From contig NZ_WTVS01000038.1 of the NCBI RefSeq assembly GCF_012911005.2, positions 1-55,542 on the forward strand: a stretch of DNA of 55,542 nucleotides, written 5' to 3'. The DNA is from Aromatoleum toluolicum. GTDB taxonomy: Bacteria; Pseudomonadota; Gammaproteobacteria; Burkholderiales; Rhodocyclaceae. Shown here piece by piece: positions 8,426-17,623 of this stretch (the stretch's first letter is position 1; the number at the start of each line of letters is the position of its first letter). Both the position numbers and the translations under genes were made by a program. The notes under the pieces are model-generated. The model did not search any database and was not told where the DNA came from. It worked only from the letters and a program-made list of their open reading frames with translations.

Positions 8426-9628
8426 ATGCTCGACGCCTATATCTACGATGGCCTGCGCACGCCTTTCGGCCGCCACGCGGGAAGCCTCGCCGCCGTGCGC
8501 CCCGACGACCTCGTCGCGACGGTGATGCGGGAACTCGTCGCCCGTTCGCCTTTCCGCCCCGAGCAGATCGAAGACGTGATCCTCGGTTGCACCGCGCAGT
8601 CCGGCGAAGACAGCCGCAACGTGGCGCGCAATGCGTTGCTGGTCGCGGGCTTGCCGCCGAGCGTGCCCGGCCAGACGGTCAATCGCCTGTGCGGCAGCGG
8701 CCTCGCCGCCGTGCTCGACACCGCGCGCGCCATCAGCTGCGGCGAAGGCGAACTGTATATCGCCGGTGGCGTGGAGAGCATGAGCCGCGCCCCGTTCGTC
8801 GTCGCGAAGGCGGAGTCCGCCTACAGCCGCGACTTCAAGGTGTACGACTCGACCATCGGCGCACGTTTCCCGAACCGGAAAATGACCGAACAGTACGGCG
8901 CACATTCGATGCCCGAGACCGGCGACAACGTTGCCGCCGAGTTCGGCATCAGCCGCGAACAGGCCGACCGCTTCGCCGCCGCATCGCAGGCGAAGTACGC
9001 GGCCGCCAAGGCTGCCGGTTTCTACGCTGCGGAGATCCTGCCGATCAGCGTGCCGACCGGGCGCAAGACCCCGCCGCGGGTCGTCGCCGAAGACGAGCAT
9101 CCGCGCGCGGAAAGCACGTATGAGTCGCTCGCGAAGCTCAAGCCGCTGTTCGAAGGCGGCGTCGTCACCGCCGGAAACGCGTCGGGCATCAACGACGGCG
9201 CCGCGGCCGTTCTGGTCGGCAACGCCGCAGTCGGCGACCGCGCCGGGGCGAAGCCGATCGCGCGCATCCTTGCCGGGGCCGCCGCGGGCGTCGAACCGCG
9301 CATCATGGGCGTCGGTCCGGCCTACGCGATCCCGAAGGCGCTCGAGCGTGCCGGGCTCACGCTCGCCGACATGGACATCATCGAGATCAACGAGGCCTTT
9401 GCGACCCAGATGCTCGGCTGCCTGAAGCTGCTGGACGTCGCCTTCGACGATCCGCGCGTGAACCCGAACGGCGGCGCAATCGCCATCGGCCACCCGCTCG
9501 GCGCATCCGGTGCGCGGCTTGCGCTCAGCGTCGCGCGCGAACTGCAGCGTCGCCAGGGCCGCTACGCCGTGGTCAGCCTGTGCATCGGCGTCGGCCAGGG
9601 GATCGCGCTGGTGCTTGAGCGCACCTGA
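8426..9628 (+). CDS. Acyl-CoA thiolase, resembling beta-ketoadipyl-CoA thiolase
   Basis: The 400-residue thiolase has all three active-site elements: nucleophile Cys89 in NRLCGSGL, His356 in GHPLGASGAR, and Cys386 in CIGVGQG. The central segment AGGVESMSRAPFV and the following KAESAYSRDFKVYDSTIG resemble PcaF/PaaJ-type 3-oxoadipyl-CoA thiolases more than acetoacetyl-CoA thiolases. This suggests a dicarboxylic or ring-derived 3-oxoacyl-CoA substrate. AGGAA lies upstream of the ATG. It is the last gene before the convergent LysR regulator; no strong terminator is visible in the 100-base gap. Confidence 0.9.
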   Translation: MLDAYIYDGLRTPFGRHAGSLAAVRPDDLVATVMRELVARSPFRPEQIEDVILGCTAQSGEDSRNVARNALLVAGLPPSVPGQTVNRLCGSGLAAVLDTARAISCGEGELYIAGGVESMSRAPFVVAKAESAYSRDFKVYDSTIGARFPNRKMTEQYGAHSMPETGDNVAAEFGISREQADRFAAASQAKYAAAKAAGFYAAEILPISVPTGRKTPPRVVAEDEHPRAESTYESLAKLKPLFEGGVVTAGNASGINDGAAAVLVGNAAVGDRAGAKPIARILAGAAAGVEPRIMGVGPAYAIPKALERAGLTLADMDIIEINEAFATQMLGCLKLLDVAFDDPRVNPNGGAIAIGHPLGASGARLALSVARELQRRQGRYAVVSLCIGVGQGIALVLERT

Positions 9629-9728
9629 GTGCTTGCCCGTCTGCGTGCGCAAACGCGCCCCAATGAAGCGCACGAATGGCGGTGGCCTCTAAATATGAAA
9701 CAAACGAAATCAGCGGCGACAGTCAGGA

Positions 9729-10676
9729 TCAGATGCCCGCGTCCCAGCCCGTTTCACTGCGCATGCCCGCGGCCTTCCCGGAAATGTGTGCGCTACGAAA
9801 TGCCCGCACGGTCTCGAGAAATGCCGACAGGATCGGGGACTGGTCGTCGGCGCGGTAGAGGCAGCTCAGATCGATGTGGGCATTGGAGGAGGCGTCCTGC
9901 AGAGGGCGAAAGACCACGCCCGGGAGGGTGAGCACGGTGACGGACTCCGGCACGAGGCAGATGCCGAAGCCGCCCGCGACCAGGGCGACTCCGGTCACGG
10001 CATCGCCGACCTCCTGTGAAACCTTCGGCACGAAGCCCGCTTCCTCGCACAGCCTCATCACCTTGTCGATGAAGTTCGGGCGCGCCCCGGTGGGGAACAA
10101 GACCATCGGGTGCTCCGCGAGCATGCGGAACGACACATGCCTTTCCCGCGCGAGCGGATGATTTTCATTGACTGCGAGCAGCAGCGGCTCGGTCGCAACC
10201 AGCTCGGTGGCGAGGTCGGGGAGGGGCGCGAGCATGCGATTGAAGCCGACCGTGATGCGCCGCTGGCGCAGTGCTTCGATCTGTTCCGCCTTCGTCATCG
10301 TATGCAGGACCGTCTTCACTTCGGGATAGTCGTTGCGGAACGCGAGCAGCAGCCTGGGGATCGTGCCAAGGATGCCCGAGCCGAAAATCGCGACGTCGAG
10401 CCGGCCGAGCTTGCCTTGCCCCGCGCGCTGCGTGCGTTCGGTGGCCTGTTCGACGACGGCGCGGATGTTGCGCGCCTCCTCGAGGAACAGCTCCCCGGCC
10501 TGGGTCAGCTCCATGCCCTTTGGCGTGCGCGTGAATAGTCGCACCCCGAGTTCTTCCTCCAGTTGCTGGATCTGCCGAGTGAGTGGCGGCTGGGAGATGT
10601 GCAGGCGCGCGGCGGCGCGGCCGATGTTTTCTTCCTCGGCGACCGCGATGAAGTAGCGCAGGTGTCGCAGGTCCAT
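9729..10676 (-). CDS. LysR-family transcriptional regulator (CatR/BenM-like)
   Basis: The 315-residue protein starts MDLRHLRYFIAVAEEENIGR, with the winged helix-turn-helix in residues 1-60 (AAARLHISQPPLTRQIQQLE) and a periplasmic-binding-like effector domain after residue 90. The N-terminus is of the CatR/BenM/TfdR group, which respond to aromatic-pathway intermediates. The start at 10676 fits the family; an open frame extends further upstream but is non-homologous. It is divergent from the DUF1302 gene, with a perfect palindrome between them. Expected role: activator of the DUF1302 module and perhaps of other catabolic genes, with autorepression. Confidence 0.9.
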   Translation of the reverse strand: MDLRHLRYFIAVAEEENIGRAAARLHISQPPLTRQIQQLEEELGVRLFTRTPKGMELTQAGELFLEEARNIRAVVEQATERTQRAGQGKLGRLDVAIFGSGILGTIPRLLLAFRNDYPEVKTVLHTMTKAEQIEALRQRRITVGFNRMLAPLPDLATELVATEPLLLAVNENHPLARERHVSFRMLAEHPMVLFPTGARPNFIDKVMRLCEEAGFVPKVSQEVGDAVTGVALVAGGFGICLVPESVTVLTLPGVVFRPLQDASSNAHIDLSCLYRADDQSPILSAFLETVRAFRSAHISGKAAGMRSETGWDAGI

Positions 10677-10711
10677 GTCTTTGTGCCCCGTCAGTGCTCG
10701 TTCTTGAAACG

Positions 10712-10726
10712 ATACCTTGAAGGTAT
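10712..10726. promoter_or_regulatory. LysR-type operator palindrome ATAC-N7-GTAT
   Basis: ATACCTTGAAGGTAT is a perfect 7-1-7 palindrome and matches the ATAC-N7-GTAT recognition site known for the BenM/CatM class of LysR regulators. It lies 36 bases upstream of the LysR start and about 130 bases upstream of the DUF1302 start, the usual position for the high-affinity site in a divergent LysR promoter. Confidence 0.75.
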
Positions 10727-10744
10727 TGATGGCGCCAAATAATG

Positions 10745-10757
10745 GTATTGGACGGTA
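10745..10757 (+). promoter_or_regulatory. 13-base motif shared with the dmpC promoter region
   Basis: GTATTGGACGGTA is found here, about 100 bases before the DUF1302 start, and again exactly at 43445-43457, about 90 bases before dmpC. It lies 19 bases from the LysR palindrome. It could be a secondary LysR half-site or part of a -35 region. Confidence 0.4.
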
Positions 10758-10855
10758 ATTCTCGACATCGATAACTTCCTCCTCCAGATCGGGCGACGCG
10801 CGGCATTCACCGACGGAGCGCACCGATGGAAAAGAACTCGCATAAGGAGGAAGAC

Positions 10856-12547
10856 ATGGGGTCGAAGAAGTTGGCGTACCGCGGTGCGCGGGAAGTTCGT
10901 CTGCGGAAGGCGGTGGGCGCGGTGATCGGTGCGTTGGCGGCAATGTCGGCCGCTCACAGTGCCTTTGCATTCCAGATCGACATCGGCAATCCGGACGTCC
11001 GCATGACCTGGGACAACACCGTCAAATACAGCGCAGCATGGCGCGTGCGCGGTGTCGATTCGAACGTCGCCGACAACTCGCTGGGTGTGCAGGCCAACAC
11101 CAACGACGGTGACCTCAACTTCGATCGCGGGCTGATCTCCAACCGCATCGACCTGCTGTCGGAATTCGACTTCCGCTACAAGCGCAACTTTGGCTTCCGC
11201 GTCAGCGGCGCAGCCTGGTACGACGAAGTCTATAACCGCCACAACGACAATGCCGGCGCACTCGGTGGCGCGCTGGTGAATTCGCGTTCGGCCGATTTCG
11301 ACGAATTCACCGACGACACCCGCGATCTGCACGGCCGCAAGGCGGAGTTCCTGGATGCCTTCGTGTGGACGAACCTCACGCCGGGCGACATGAACGTGAA
11401 CCTCAAGGCCGGCCGCTTCACGCAGCTCTACGGCGAGAGCCTGTTCTTCGGCAGCAACGGCATCGCCGCCGCGCAGACCTCGCTCGACCTGATCAAGGCG
11501 CTTTCGGTGCCGAACTCGCAGTTCAAGGAAATCCTGCGCCCGGTGGGGCAGGTGTCGGCGCAACTGCAGGTCAGCCCGACCTTCTCGATCGGTGCGTACT
11601 ACCAGGCCGAATGGCGCAAGACGCGGTTGCCGGCGGCGGGTTCGTACTTCAGCTTCGCGGACTTCGTCGACGAGGGGGGCGAGACCGTCATCCTCGGGCC
11701 GGGTGCCTTCGTGCATCGCGGCAAGGATATCGATGCGAAGGATTCGGGGCAGGGCGGCCTGCAGCTGAAGTTCAAGGCGGGCGATACCGAATACGGCGTG
11801 TATGCCGCGCAATACCACGACAAGATGCCGCAGTTCTACCTGCGCCCCGGCGTGAATCCGCGCAACGGCAGCATCGGCGACTACGTGCAGGTCTTCGCGG
11901 AGAACATCCGCACGGTCGGCGCGAGCTTCAGCACGCTGCTCGGCGAGACCAACGTCGGCGGCGAGATCTCCTTCCGCGACAACATGCCGCTGGTGGCGAG
12001 CGGCAACACCGTGATCCTGCCGGGCAACACGACGGCCGACGGCGACAGCGATGCCGCCTTCCCGGTCGGGCGCACGCTGCACCTCAACCTGTCGGCGATC
12101 AGCGTCCTGTCCGCGAACCCGCTGTGGGAAGGCGCCTCCTTCATCGGCGAGTTCGCCTACAACCGCCGGTTGGAGGTCACCGACAACGCGAACCAGCTTG
12201 ACCCGCGGGCGACGCGCGATGCGAGCGCGATCCAGTTCATCTTCCAGCCCGAGTACTTCCAGGTGCTGCCCGGCCTCGACCTGCAGGTGCCGATCGGCGT
12301 GAGCTACGGCCTCACCGGTCGCTCGTCGGTGAACGGCGCGCTGTTCCCGTCGGAGCATGGCGGCAACCTCAGCGTGGGCGTGAAGGCCGAGTACCAGAAG
12401 ACCTGGCAGGCCGGCATCACCTACACCCACTACATCGGCTCGCCCGGTTCGGTCATCCGCTACAACACCGCGGTGCCGCAACTCTCGTACGACAACTTCC
12501 ACGGCGACCGCGACTTCATCTCGCTGTCGGTCCAGCGCACGTTCTGA
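10856..12547 (+). CDS. DUF1302 family outer-membrane protein
   Basis: The 563-residue product starts after a strong ribosome site (AAGGAGG). It has a long signal peptide (a basic start, hydrophobic stretch GAVIGALAAMSAAHSAFA) with cleavage near residue 39. The mature part starts FQIDIGNPDVRMTWDNTVKY and shows the amphipathic strand pattern and C-terminal aromatic residue (SLSVQRTF) of an outer-membrane barrel. This is the DUF1302 family, which is regularly found beside DUF1329 genes in degraders of hydrophobic compounds; its function is not established. An upstream ATG at 10826 is possible but has no ribosome site. It is followed after 31 bases by its DUF1329 partner. Confidence 0.88.
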   Translation: MGSKKLAYRGAREVRLRKAVGAVIGALAAMSAAHSAFAFQIDIGNPDVRMTWDNTVKYSAAWRVRGVDSNVADNSLGVQANTNDGDLNFDRGLISNRIDLLSEFDFRYKRNFGFRVSGAAWYDEVYNRHNDNAGALGGALVNSRSADFDEFTDDTRDLHGRKAEFLDAFVWTNLTPGDMNVNLKAGRFTQLYGESLFFGSNGIAAAQTSLDLIKALSVPNSQFKEILRPVGQVSAQLQVSPTFSIGAYYQAEWRKTRLPAAGSYFSFADFVDEGGETVILGPGAFVHRGKDIDAKDSGQGGLQLKFKAGDTEYGVYAAQYHDKMPQFYLRPGVNPRNGSIGDYVQVFAENIRTVGASFSTLLGETNVGGEISFRDNMPLVASGNTVILPGNTTADGDSDAAFPVGRTLHLNLSAISVLSANPLWEGASFIGEFAYNRRLEVTDNANQLDPRATRDASAIQFIFQPEYFQVLPGLDLQVPIGVSYGLTGRSSVNGALFPSEHGGNLSVGVKAEYQKTWQAGITYTHYIGSPGSVIRYNTAVPQLSYDNFHGDRDFISLSVQRTF

Positions 12548-12578
12548 TTTCACAAATTCATAAATCGAGGAGACGAGA

Positions 12579-13931
12579 ATGCACAAGCATCTGATTCTGT
12601 CGGCGGCGATTGCCGCCATGCTGAGCGGCGCGCAGGTCGCGCACGCCGCGGTCGGCGCCGACGAGGCCGCCAAACTCAAGACGACGCTGACCCCCTTGGG
12701 CGGCGAGAAGGCCGGCAACAAGGACGGCAGCATCCCGGAATGGAACGGCGGCGTCACCAAGCCGCTGCCCGGCAAGAAGATGGGCGACATCCCGACCGAG
12801 ATCTTCGCCAACGAAAAACCCGTGTTCCAGGTCAATGCCAAGAACATCGCGCAGTACGACGCGCTGTTGTCGGACGGGACCAAGGCGCTGCTGCAAAAGT
12901 ATCCCGAGTCGTTCCGGCTCGACGTCTACCCGACCCACCGCACCGCTGCCGCGCCGCAGAAGGTGTATGACAGCGTCGCGAAGAACGCGACCCGCTGCAA
13001 GCTCAAGGACGGCGGCTACTCGATCGAGGGGTGTATCGGCGGCACGCCTTTCCCGATCCCGAAGGAAGGCGTCGAGGTGATGTGGAACTACCTGATGCGC
13101 GTCGAGGCACCGTCGATCGAGTACCGCTTCAAGAACATCGTCGGTAACGCGGATGGCTCGCACACGCTGGCGACGCGCAACGAGATCTCGTTCCAGTACC
13201 CGCAGTACTACGAGGATGCGACCCCGGAAAGCTGGTCGGGCGAGTACGCGATGTTCCGCTTCAACACGCTGGAGCCCCCGTTCAAGGCGGGCGAGTCGCT
13301 GGTGATCCGCGACAGCGTCGACCAGAAGAACGCGCGCCAGGCGTGGCAGTACCTGGTCGGTCAGCGTCGTGTGCGTCGTGCGCCGACCGTCTCGTACGAC
13401 ACGCCGGACTTCGTTGCGTCCGGGGCGAACTACTTCGACGAGGTGCAGGGCTTCTTCGGCTCGCTCGACCGCTTCCAGTGGAAGCTGATCGGCAAGCAGG
13501 AAATGCTGATCCCGCACAACAACAACGGGTTGATCGGTGCGAAGCTGGACGATGCGCTTGCCAAGTTCCATCTGAATCCGGACCACGTGCGCTGGGAGCG
13601 CCACCGCGTCTGGGTGGTCGAGGCGAGCGTCGCGTCGGGCAAGCGTCATGCGGTGCCCAAGCGTCGCTACTACATCGACGAGGACACCTGGCTGATCGCG
13701 CTGGTCGACGGTTATGACGCCGAAGGCAAGCTGTGGCGCACCACCCAGGTCACGCCTTTCGTCGTGCCCTCGATCCCGGCGACGCTGATGAAGACCGCGA
13801 CCGTGTTCAACCTGCAGGCCGGCACGATGAGTGTGATCCAGGCGCTCAACGGCGAGGACTTCAAGGTCGTGCCGCGCAAGCAGGAAACCTTCTTCACCGG
13901 TGACGCCGTCGCCGCCGAAGGCGTGCGCTGA
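12579..13931 (+). CDS. DUF1329 family periplasmic or outer-membrane protein
   Basis: The 450-residue product has a clean signal peptide (MHKHLILSAAIAAMLSGAQVAHA) and a mature region typical of DUF1329: LTPLGGEKAGNKDGSIPEWNGG near residue 35 and the RRVRRAPTVSYDTPD segment near residue 265. GAGGAG precedes the ATG. DUF1329 proteins are predicted to be exported and to act near the outer membrane, possibly binding lipid-like ligands; that role is inference. It is co-transcribed with DUF1302, as in many other genomes. Confidence 0.88.
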   Translation: MHKHLILSAAIAAMLSGAQVAHAAVGADEAAKLKTTLTPLGGEKAGNKDGSIPEWNGGVTKPLPGKKMGDIPTEIFANEKPVFQVNAKNIAQYDALLSDGTKALLQKYPESFRLDVYPTHRTAAAPQKVYDSVAKNATRCKLKDGGYSIEGCIGGTPFPIPKEGVEVMWNYLMRVEAPSIEYRFKNIVGNADGSHTLATRNEISFQYPQYYEDATPESWSGEYAMFRFNTLEPPFKAGESLVIRDSVDQKNARQAWQYLVGQRRVRRAPTVSYDTPDFVASGANYFDEVQGFFGSLDRFQWKLIGKQEMLIPHNNNGLIGAKLDDALAKFHLNPDHVRWERHRVWVVEASVASGKRHAVPKRRYYIDEDTWLIALVDGYDAEGKLWRTTQVTPFVVPSIPATLMKTATVFNLQAGTMSVIQALNGEDFKVVPRKQETFFTGDAVAAEGVR

Positions 13932-13951
13932 TACGCCTCCCCTGGTTGCGG

Positions 13952-13987
13952 ATCCGGCCCTGATCCCTCCTCCTCCCGGGGCCGGAT
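13952..13987 (+). other. Intra-operon hairpin after the DUF1329 gene
   Basis: ATCCGGCCC (13952-13960) pairs perfectly with GGGCCGGAT (13979-13987) around an 18-base pyrimidine-rich loop. There is no T run after it, so it is more likely a 3'-end stabiliser or partial terminator than a full stop. It could set a higher level of DUF1302/DUF1329 over the downstream genes. Confidence 0.5.
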
Positions 13988-14063
13988 TCCGCCCTCCTGC
14001 ATGTCCGATCCTTCGCCCGTCGCCGTATGGCGGCGCGCGGGATCGTTGTCGAACCGAGTACCG

Positions 14064-15209
14064 ATGATGCGCCCAAATCTTCCCAGCACCCGACGCACCG
14101 CGCTCACCGCCGCAATCCTGGTCATCGCCTGCCTGGGCGGTGTCGGCGGCGCGCTGGCGGCCCCCATTCCCGATCTGCTCGACCTGCCTGCCCCGGTCAA
14201 TGCGCGTGCAGTGCGCTCGCTCCAGCTCGCGGTCACGCGTGCCGGCGATCGCCTGGTCGCGGTCGGCGAGCATGGCACCGTGCTGTTGTCCGATGACAAC
14301 GGCCGCAACTGGCGCCAGGCGCGCCGCGTGCCGGTGAGCGTCGCGCTGACCGACGTGCATTTCCCGACCGCGCAACTCGGGTGGGCGGTGGGGCACAGCG
14401 GGGTCGTGCTGCACAGCGCGGACGGCGGCGAAACCTGGGCGCGTCAGCTCGACGGCAAGCTCGCGGCACAGGTCGTTGTCGAGGATGCCCGCAAGCGCGC
14501 CGGCGAGAGCGAGGGCGGCAATCTCGACGCCGGCAATCGCGATGCCGCCGCGCGCCGGCTGCGCGACGCCGAGGGACTGGTCGCCGACGGCCCGGACAAG
14601 CCCTTCCTCGGCGTGCATTTCGCGGACGAGAGCCGTGGCTGGGTGGTCGGGGCCTACGGCCTCGCCTTGGCCACCAAGGATGGCGGCAAAAGCTGGACCT
14701 CGTTGATGGGCACGATCCCCAATCCGCGCGGCAAGCACCTGTACCAGGTGCGTGGCGATGCGAATGCGCTCCTCGTCGCGGGCGAGCAGGGCGCGCTGTT
14801 CCGCTCGACCGATGGCGGAAGCGCCTTCAGCGCGCTTGCGACCCCGTATGCCGGCACCTGGTTCGGCGCGCTGCGCACGCGCAGCGACACGCTCCTCGCA
14901 TTCGGCCTGCGTGGCAACGCCTGGCGCAGTGCCGACGGCGGGGCGAGCTGGGAGCGCATCGACGCCGGACAGCCGGTGACACTCGCCGCGGGCCGCACGC
15001 TGGCCGACGACTCGATCATCCTCGGTGACGCGAGTGGCCGCCTGCTGCGCAGCACGGACGGCGGACGCAGCCTCGTCGCGCTGACCGTTGCGCCCACCTC
15101 CGGCCTCACCGGCCTCGTGCAGGCCGCCGACGGCGCCCTGATTCTTTCCGGACCGCGCGGACTCACGCGCATCGAGCCGGAACTCCTCGTTGCGGAAGTG
15201 AAAAAATGA
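14064..15209 (+). CDS. YCF48-like beta-propeller protein
   Basis: The 381-residue product has a signal peptide (MMRPNLPSTRRTALTAAILVI, then ACLGGVGGALA). It then has repeated propeller blades of the YCF48/BNR type: VAVGEHGTVLLSDDNGRNW, WAVGHSGVVLHSADGGETW, WVVGAYGLALATKDGGKSW and later copies. The start at 14064 places the signal peptide at the N-terminus; in-frame codons from 14001 would add 21 non-hydrophobic residues. The last codons overlap the RND gene by four bases, so the two are coupled. It is probably a periplasmic adaptor of the RND protein; this is inferred only from the constant gene pairing. Confidence 0.82.
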   Translation: MMRPNLPSTRRTALTAAILVIACLGGVGGALAAPIPDLLDLPAPVNARAVRSLQLAVTRAGDRLVAVGEHGTVLLSDDNGRNWRQARRVPVSVALTDVHFPTAQLGWAVGHSGVVLHSADGGETWARQLDGKLAAQVVVEDARKRAGESEGGNLDAGNRDAAARRLRDAEGLVADGPDKPFLGVHFADESRGWVVGAYGLALATKDGGKSWTSLMGTIPNPRGKHLYQVRGDANALLVAGEQGALFRSTDGGSAFSALATPYAGTWFGALRTRSDTLLAFGLRGNAWRSADGGASWERIDAGQPVTLAAGRTLADDSIILGDASGRLLRSTDGGRSLVALTVAPTSGLTGLVQAADGALILSGPRGLTRIEPELLVAEVKK

Positions 15210-17605
15210 GCCACGCCCACGCCATGCCCGCAGGCGTCGTCATCGGCGACCTCGCGGCCTTCGACTCGCGCTCCGGTTCGCTCGGCGAACGCCTGCTGTT
15301 CAACAACCGCCTCGTGATCGTCGTGCTGTGCCTGATCACGACGCTGGTGCTCGGCTATCAATCGCTCGGGCTGTCGCTGAATGCGGCGTTCGAGAAGATG
15401 ATTCCCACCGGGCACCCGTATATCGCGAACTTCCTCGAGAACCGCAGCCAGCTTGCCGGCATGGGCAACACGCTGCGCATCGCGGTGGAAGCGAAGGAAG
15501 GGACGATCTTCGACGCCGACTACCTCGACACGGTGCGCAGGATCAACGACGAGCTCTTCCTGCTGCCCGGCGTCGATCGCCCCTACATGAAATCGTTGTG
15601 GACGCCGGCGGTGCGCTGGACCGGCGTGACCGAGGACGGCCTCGACGGCGGCCCCGTGGTCCCGGACGACTACGACGGCTCGACCGACAGCCTCGAGCAG
15701 GTGCGGCTCAACGTCGAGCGCTCGGGCGAGATCGGCCAGCTCGTCGCCGCCAACTACAAGTCCAGCATCGTGCTCGTGCCGCTGCAGGAAAAGATCGCCG
15801 AAACCGGGGCGCGCATCGACTACGCGCAGCTCTCCGAGCGCATCGAGGAACTGCGCGCGAAGTATGAGAACGACCGCGTCCGCATTCATGTCACCGGCTT
15901 TGCCAAGGTCGTCGGCGATCTACTCGCGGGCCTGCAGCAGGTGATGGTCTTCTTCGCCATCGCCATCACGATCTGCACCGCGGTGCTGTACTGGTACACG
16001 CGCTGCCTGCGCAGCACCCTGCTCGTAGTGCTGTGTTCGATGATCGCGGTGGTGTGGCTGCTCGGGCTCCTGCCCACGCTGGGCTACGAGCTCGATCCCT
16101 ATTCGGTGCTGGTGCCCTTCCTGGTCTTCGCCATCGGCATGAGCCACGGCGCGCAGAAGATGAACGGCATCATGCAGGACATCGGCCGCGGTACGCACAA
16201 GCTGGTCGCCGCGCGCTACACCTTCCGGCGGCTGTTCCTCGCCGGGATGACCGCGCTGCTCGCCGACGCGGTGGGCTTCGCGGTGCTGATGGTGATCGAC
16301 ATCCAGGTCATCCAGGATCTCGCGGTCACGGCGAGCATCGGCGTTGCGGTGCTGATCTTCACCAACCTCGTGTTGCTGCCGATCCTGCTGTCCTACACCG
16401 GGGTGAGCCCGGTCGCCGCCGAGCGCAGCCTGCGCGCCGAGACGATGGAGGCGAACGACTCGGGGCACGGCAAGCACGCGTTCTGGGCCTTCCTCGACCT
16501 TTTCACCCAGCGCAAGTGGGCGACCATCGCCGTTGCCGCGGGCGTCGTGATGGGCGTCGTGGGACTGGCGACCAGCTTCCAGCTCAAGATCGGCGACACC
16601 GACCCGGGCGCCCCCGAACTGCGCTCCGATTCGCGCTACAACCGCGACAACGCCTTCATGGTGGCCAACTATGCGGCGAGCAGCGACGTGTACATCGTCA
16701 TGGTGAAGACGCCGCAGTACGCCTGCGCGCATTACGACACGCTGATGTCGGTCGACGCGCTCGAACGCGAGCTGCAGCAGCTGCCGGGCGTCGAGGCGAC
16801 AAGCTCGCTCGCCGGCCTCGCGAAGGTGTCGCACGCCGGCATGAACGAAGGCAGCCTGAAGTGGTTCGAGATCCCGCGCTCGCAGGACATGCTCAACGCC
16901 ATCATCACCCGCGCGCCGCGCGAACTCTTCAACCAGAACTGCGACCTGACGACGGTGTATGTCTACCTGAAGGATCACAAGGCCGACACCCTGACCAGCG
17001 TCGTGAACACGGTCGAGGCCTTCGCCGCGCAGCACGGCAGCGACGAGATCCGCTTCCTCAATGCTGCCGGCAACGCCGGCATCGAGGCCGCGACCAACAT
17101 CGTCGTGCGCAAGGCCAACGTCGAGATGCTGTTCCTCGTCTATGCGGCCGTGATCATCCTCGCGTTCATCACCTTCCGTTCGTGGCGCGCGGTGATCTGC
17201 GCCGTGCTGCCGCTGATGCTGACCTCGGTGCTGTGCGAGGCGCTGATGGTGTGGCTCAACATCGGCGTGAAGGTCGCGACCCTGCCGGTGATCGCACTGG
17301 GCGTCGGCATCGGCGTCGACTATGCGCTCTATGTCATGACGGTCACGCTCGCGCAACTCAAGCACGGCATGAGCCTGTCGGAGGCGTACTACAAGGCGCT
17401 GCTCTTTACCGGCAAGGTCGTCGTGCTGACCGGCATCACGCTGGGCATCGCGGTCGCGACCTGGGCGTTCTCGCCGATCAAGTTCCAGGCCGACATGGGG
17501 ATCCTCCTCGCCTTCATGTTCGTGTGGAACATGCTCGGCGCCCTGATCCTGCTGCCGGCGCTGGGACATTTCCTGCTGCGTCCGAAGAAAACCGTCGCCA
17601 TCTGA
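15206..17605 (+). CDS. MmpL-like RND superfamily transporter
   Basis: The 799-residue protein has the internal duplication of RND transporters. One helix lies near residues 30-50, a large periplasmic loop follows, and a five-helix group sits at about 245-400. This repeats with a helix near 430, a second loop and a final group at about 640-790. It is shorter than tripartite drug pumps and belongs with MmpL/HpnN-type exporters. No membrane fusion protein or TolC-like gene is adjacent; the DUF1302, DUF1329 and YCF48 genes occupy that position. A role in moving a hydrophobic compound across the envelope is plausible. Confidence 0.88.
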   Translation: MSHAHAMPAGVVIGDLAAFDSRSGSLGERLLFNNRLVIVVLCLITTLVLGYQSLGLSLNAAFEKMIPTGHPYIANFLENRSQLAGMGNTLRIAVEAKEGTIFDADYLDTVRRINDELFLLPGVDRPYMKSLWTPAVRWTGVTEDGLDGGPVVPDDYDGSTDSLEQVRLNVERSGEIGQLVAANYKSSIVLVPLQEKIAETGARIDYAQLSERIEELRAKYENDRVRIHVTGFAKVVGDLLAGLQQVMVFFAIAITICTAVLYWYTRCLRSTLLVVLCSMIAVVWLLGLLPTLGYELDPYSVLVPFLVFAIGMSHGAQKMNGIMQDIGRGTHKLVAARYTFRRLFLAGMTALLADAVGFAVLMVIDIQVIQDLAVTASIGVAVLIFTNLVLLPILLSYTGVSPVAAERSLRAETMEANDSGHGKHAFWAFLDLFTQRKWATIAVAAGVVMGVVGLATSFQLKIGDTDPGAPELRSDSRYNRDNAFMVANYAASSDVYIVMVKTPQYACAHYDTLMSVDALERELQQLPGVEATSSLAGLAKVSHAGMNEGSLKWFEIPRSQDMLNAIITRAPRELFNQNCDLTTVYVYLKDHKADTLTSVVNTVEAFAAQHGSDEIRFLNAAGNAGIEAATNIVVRKANVEMLFLVYAAVIILAFITFRSWRAVICAVLPLMLTSVLCEALMVWLNIGVKVATLPVIALGVGIGVDYALYVMTVTLAQLKHGMSLSEAYYKALLFTGKVVVLTGITLGIAVATWAFSPIKFQADMGILLAFMFVWNMLGALILLPALGHFLLRPKKTVAI

Positions 17606-17623
17606 GCCCCGGGGAGACTGAAC

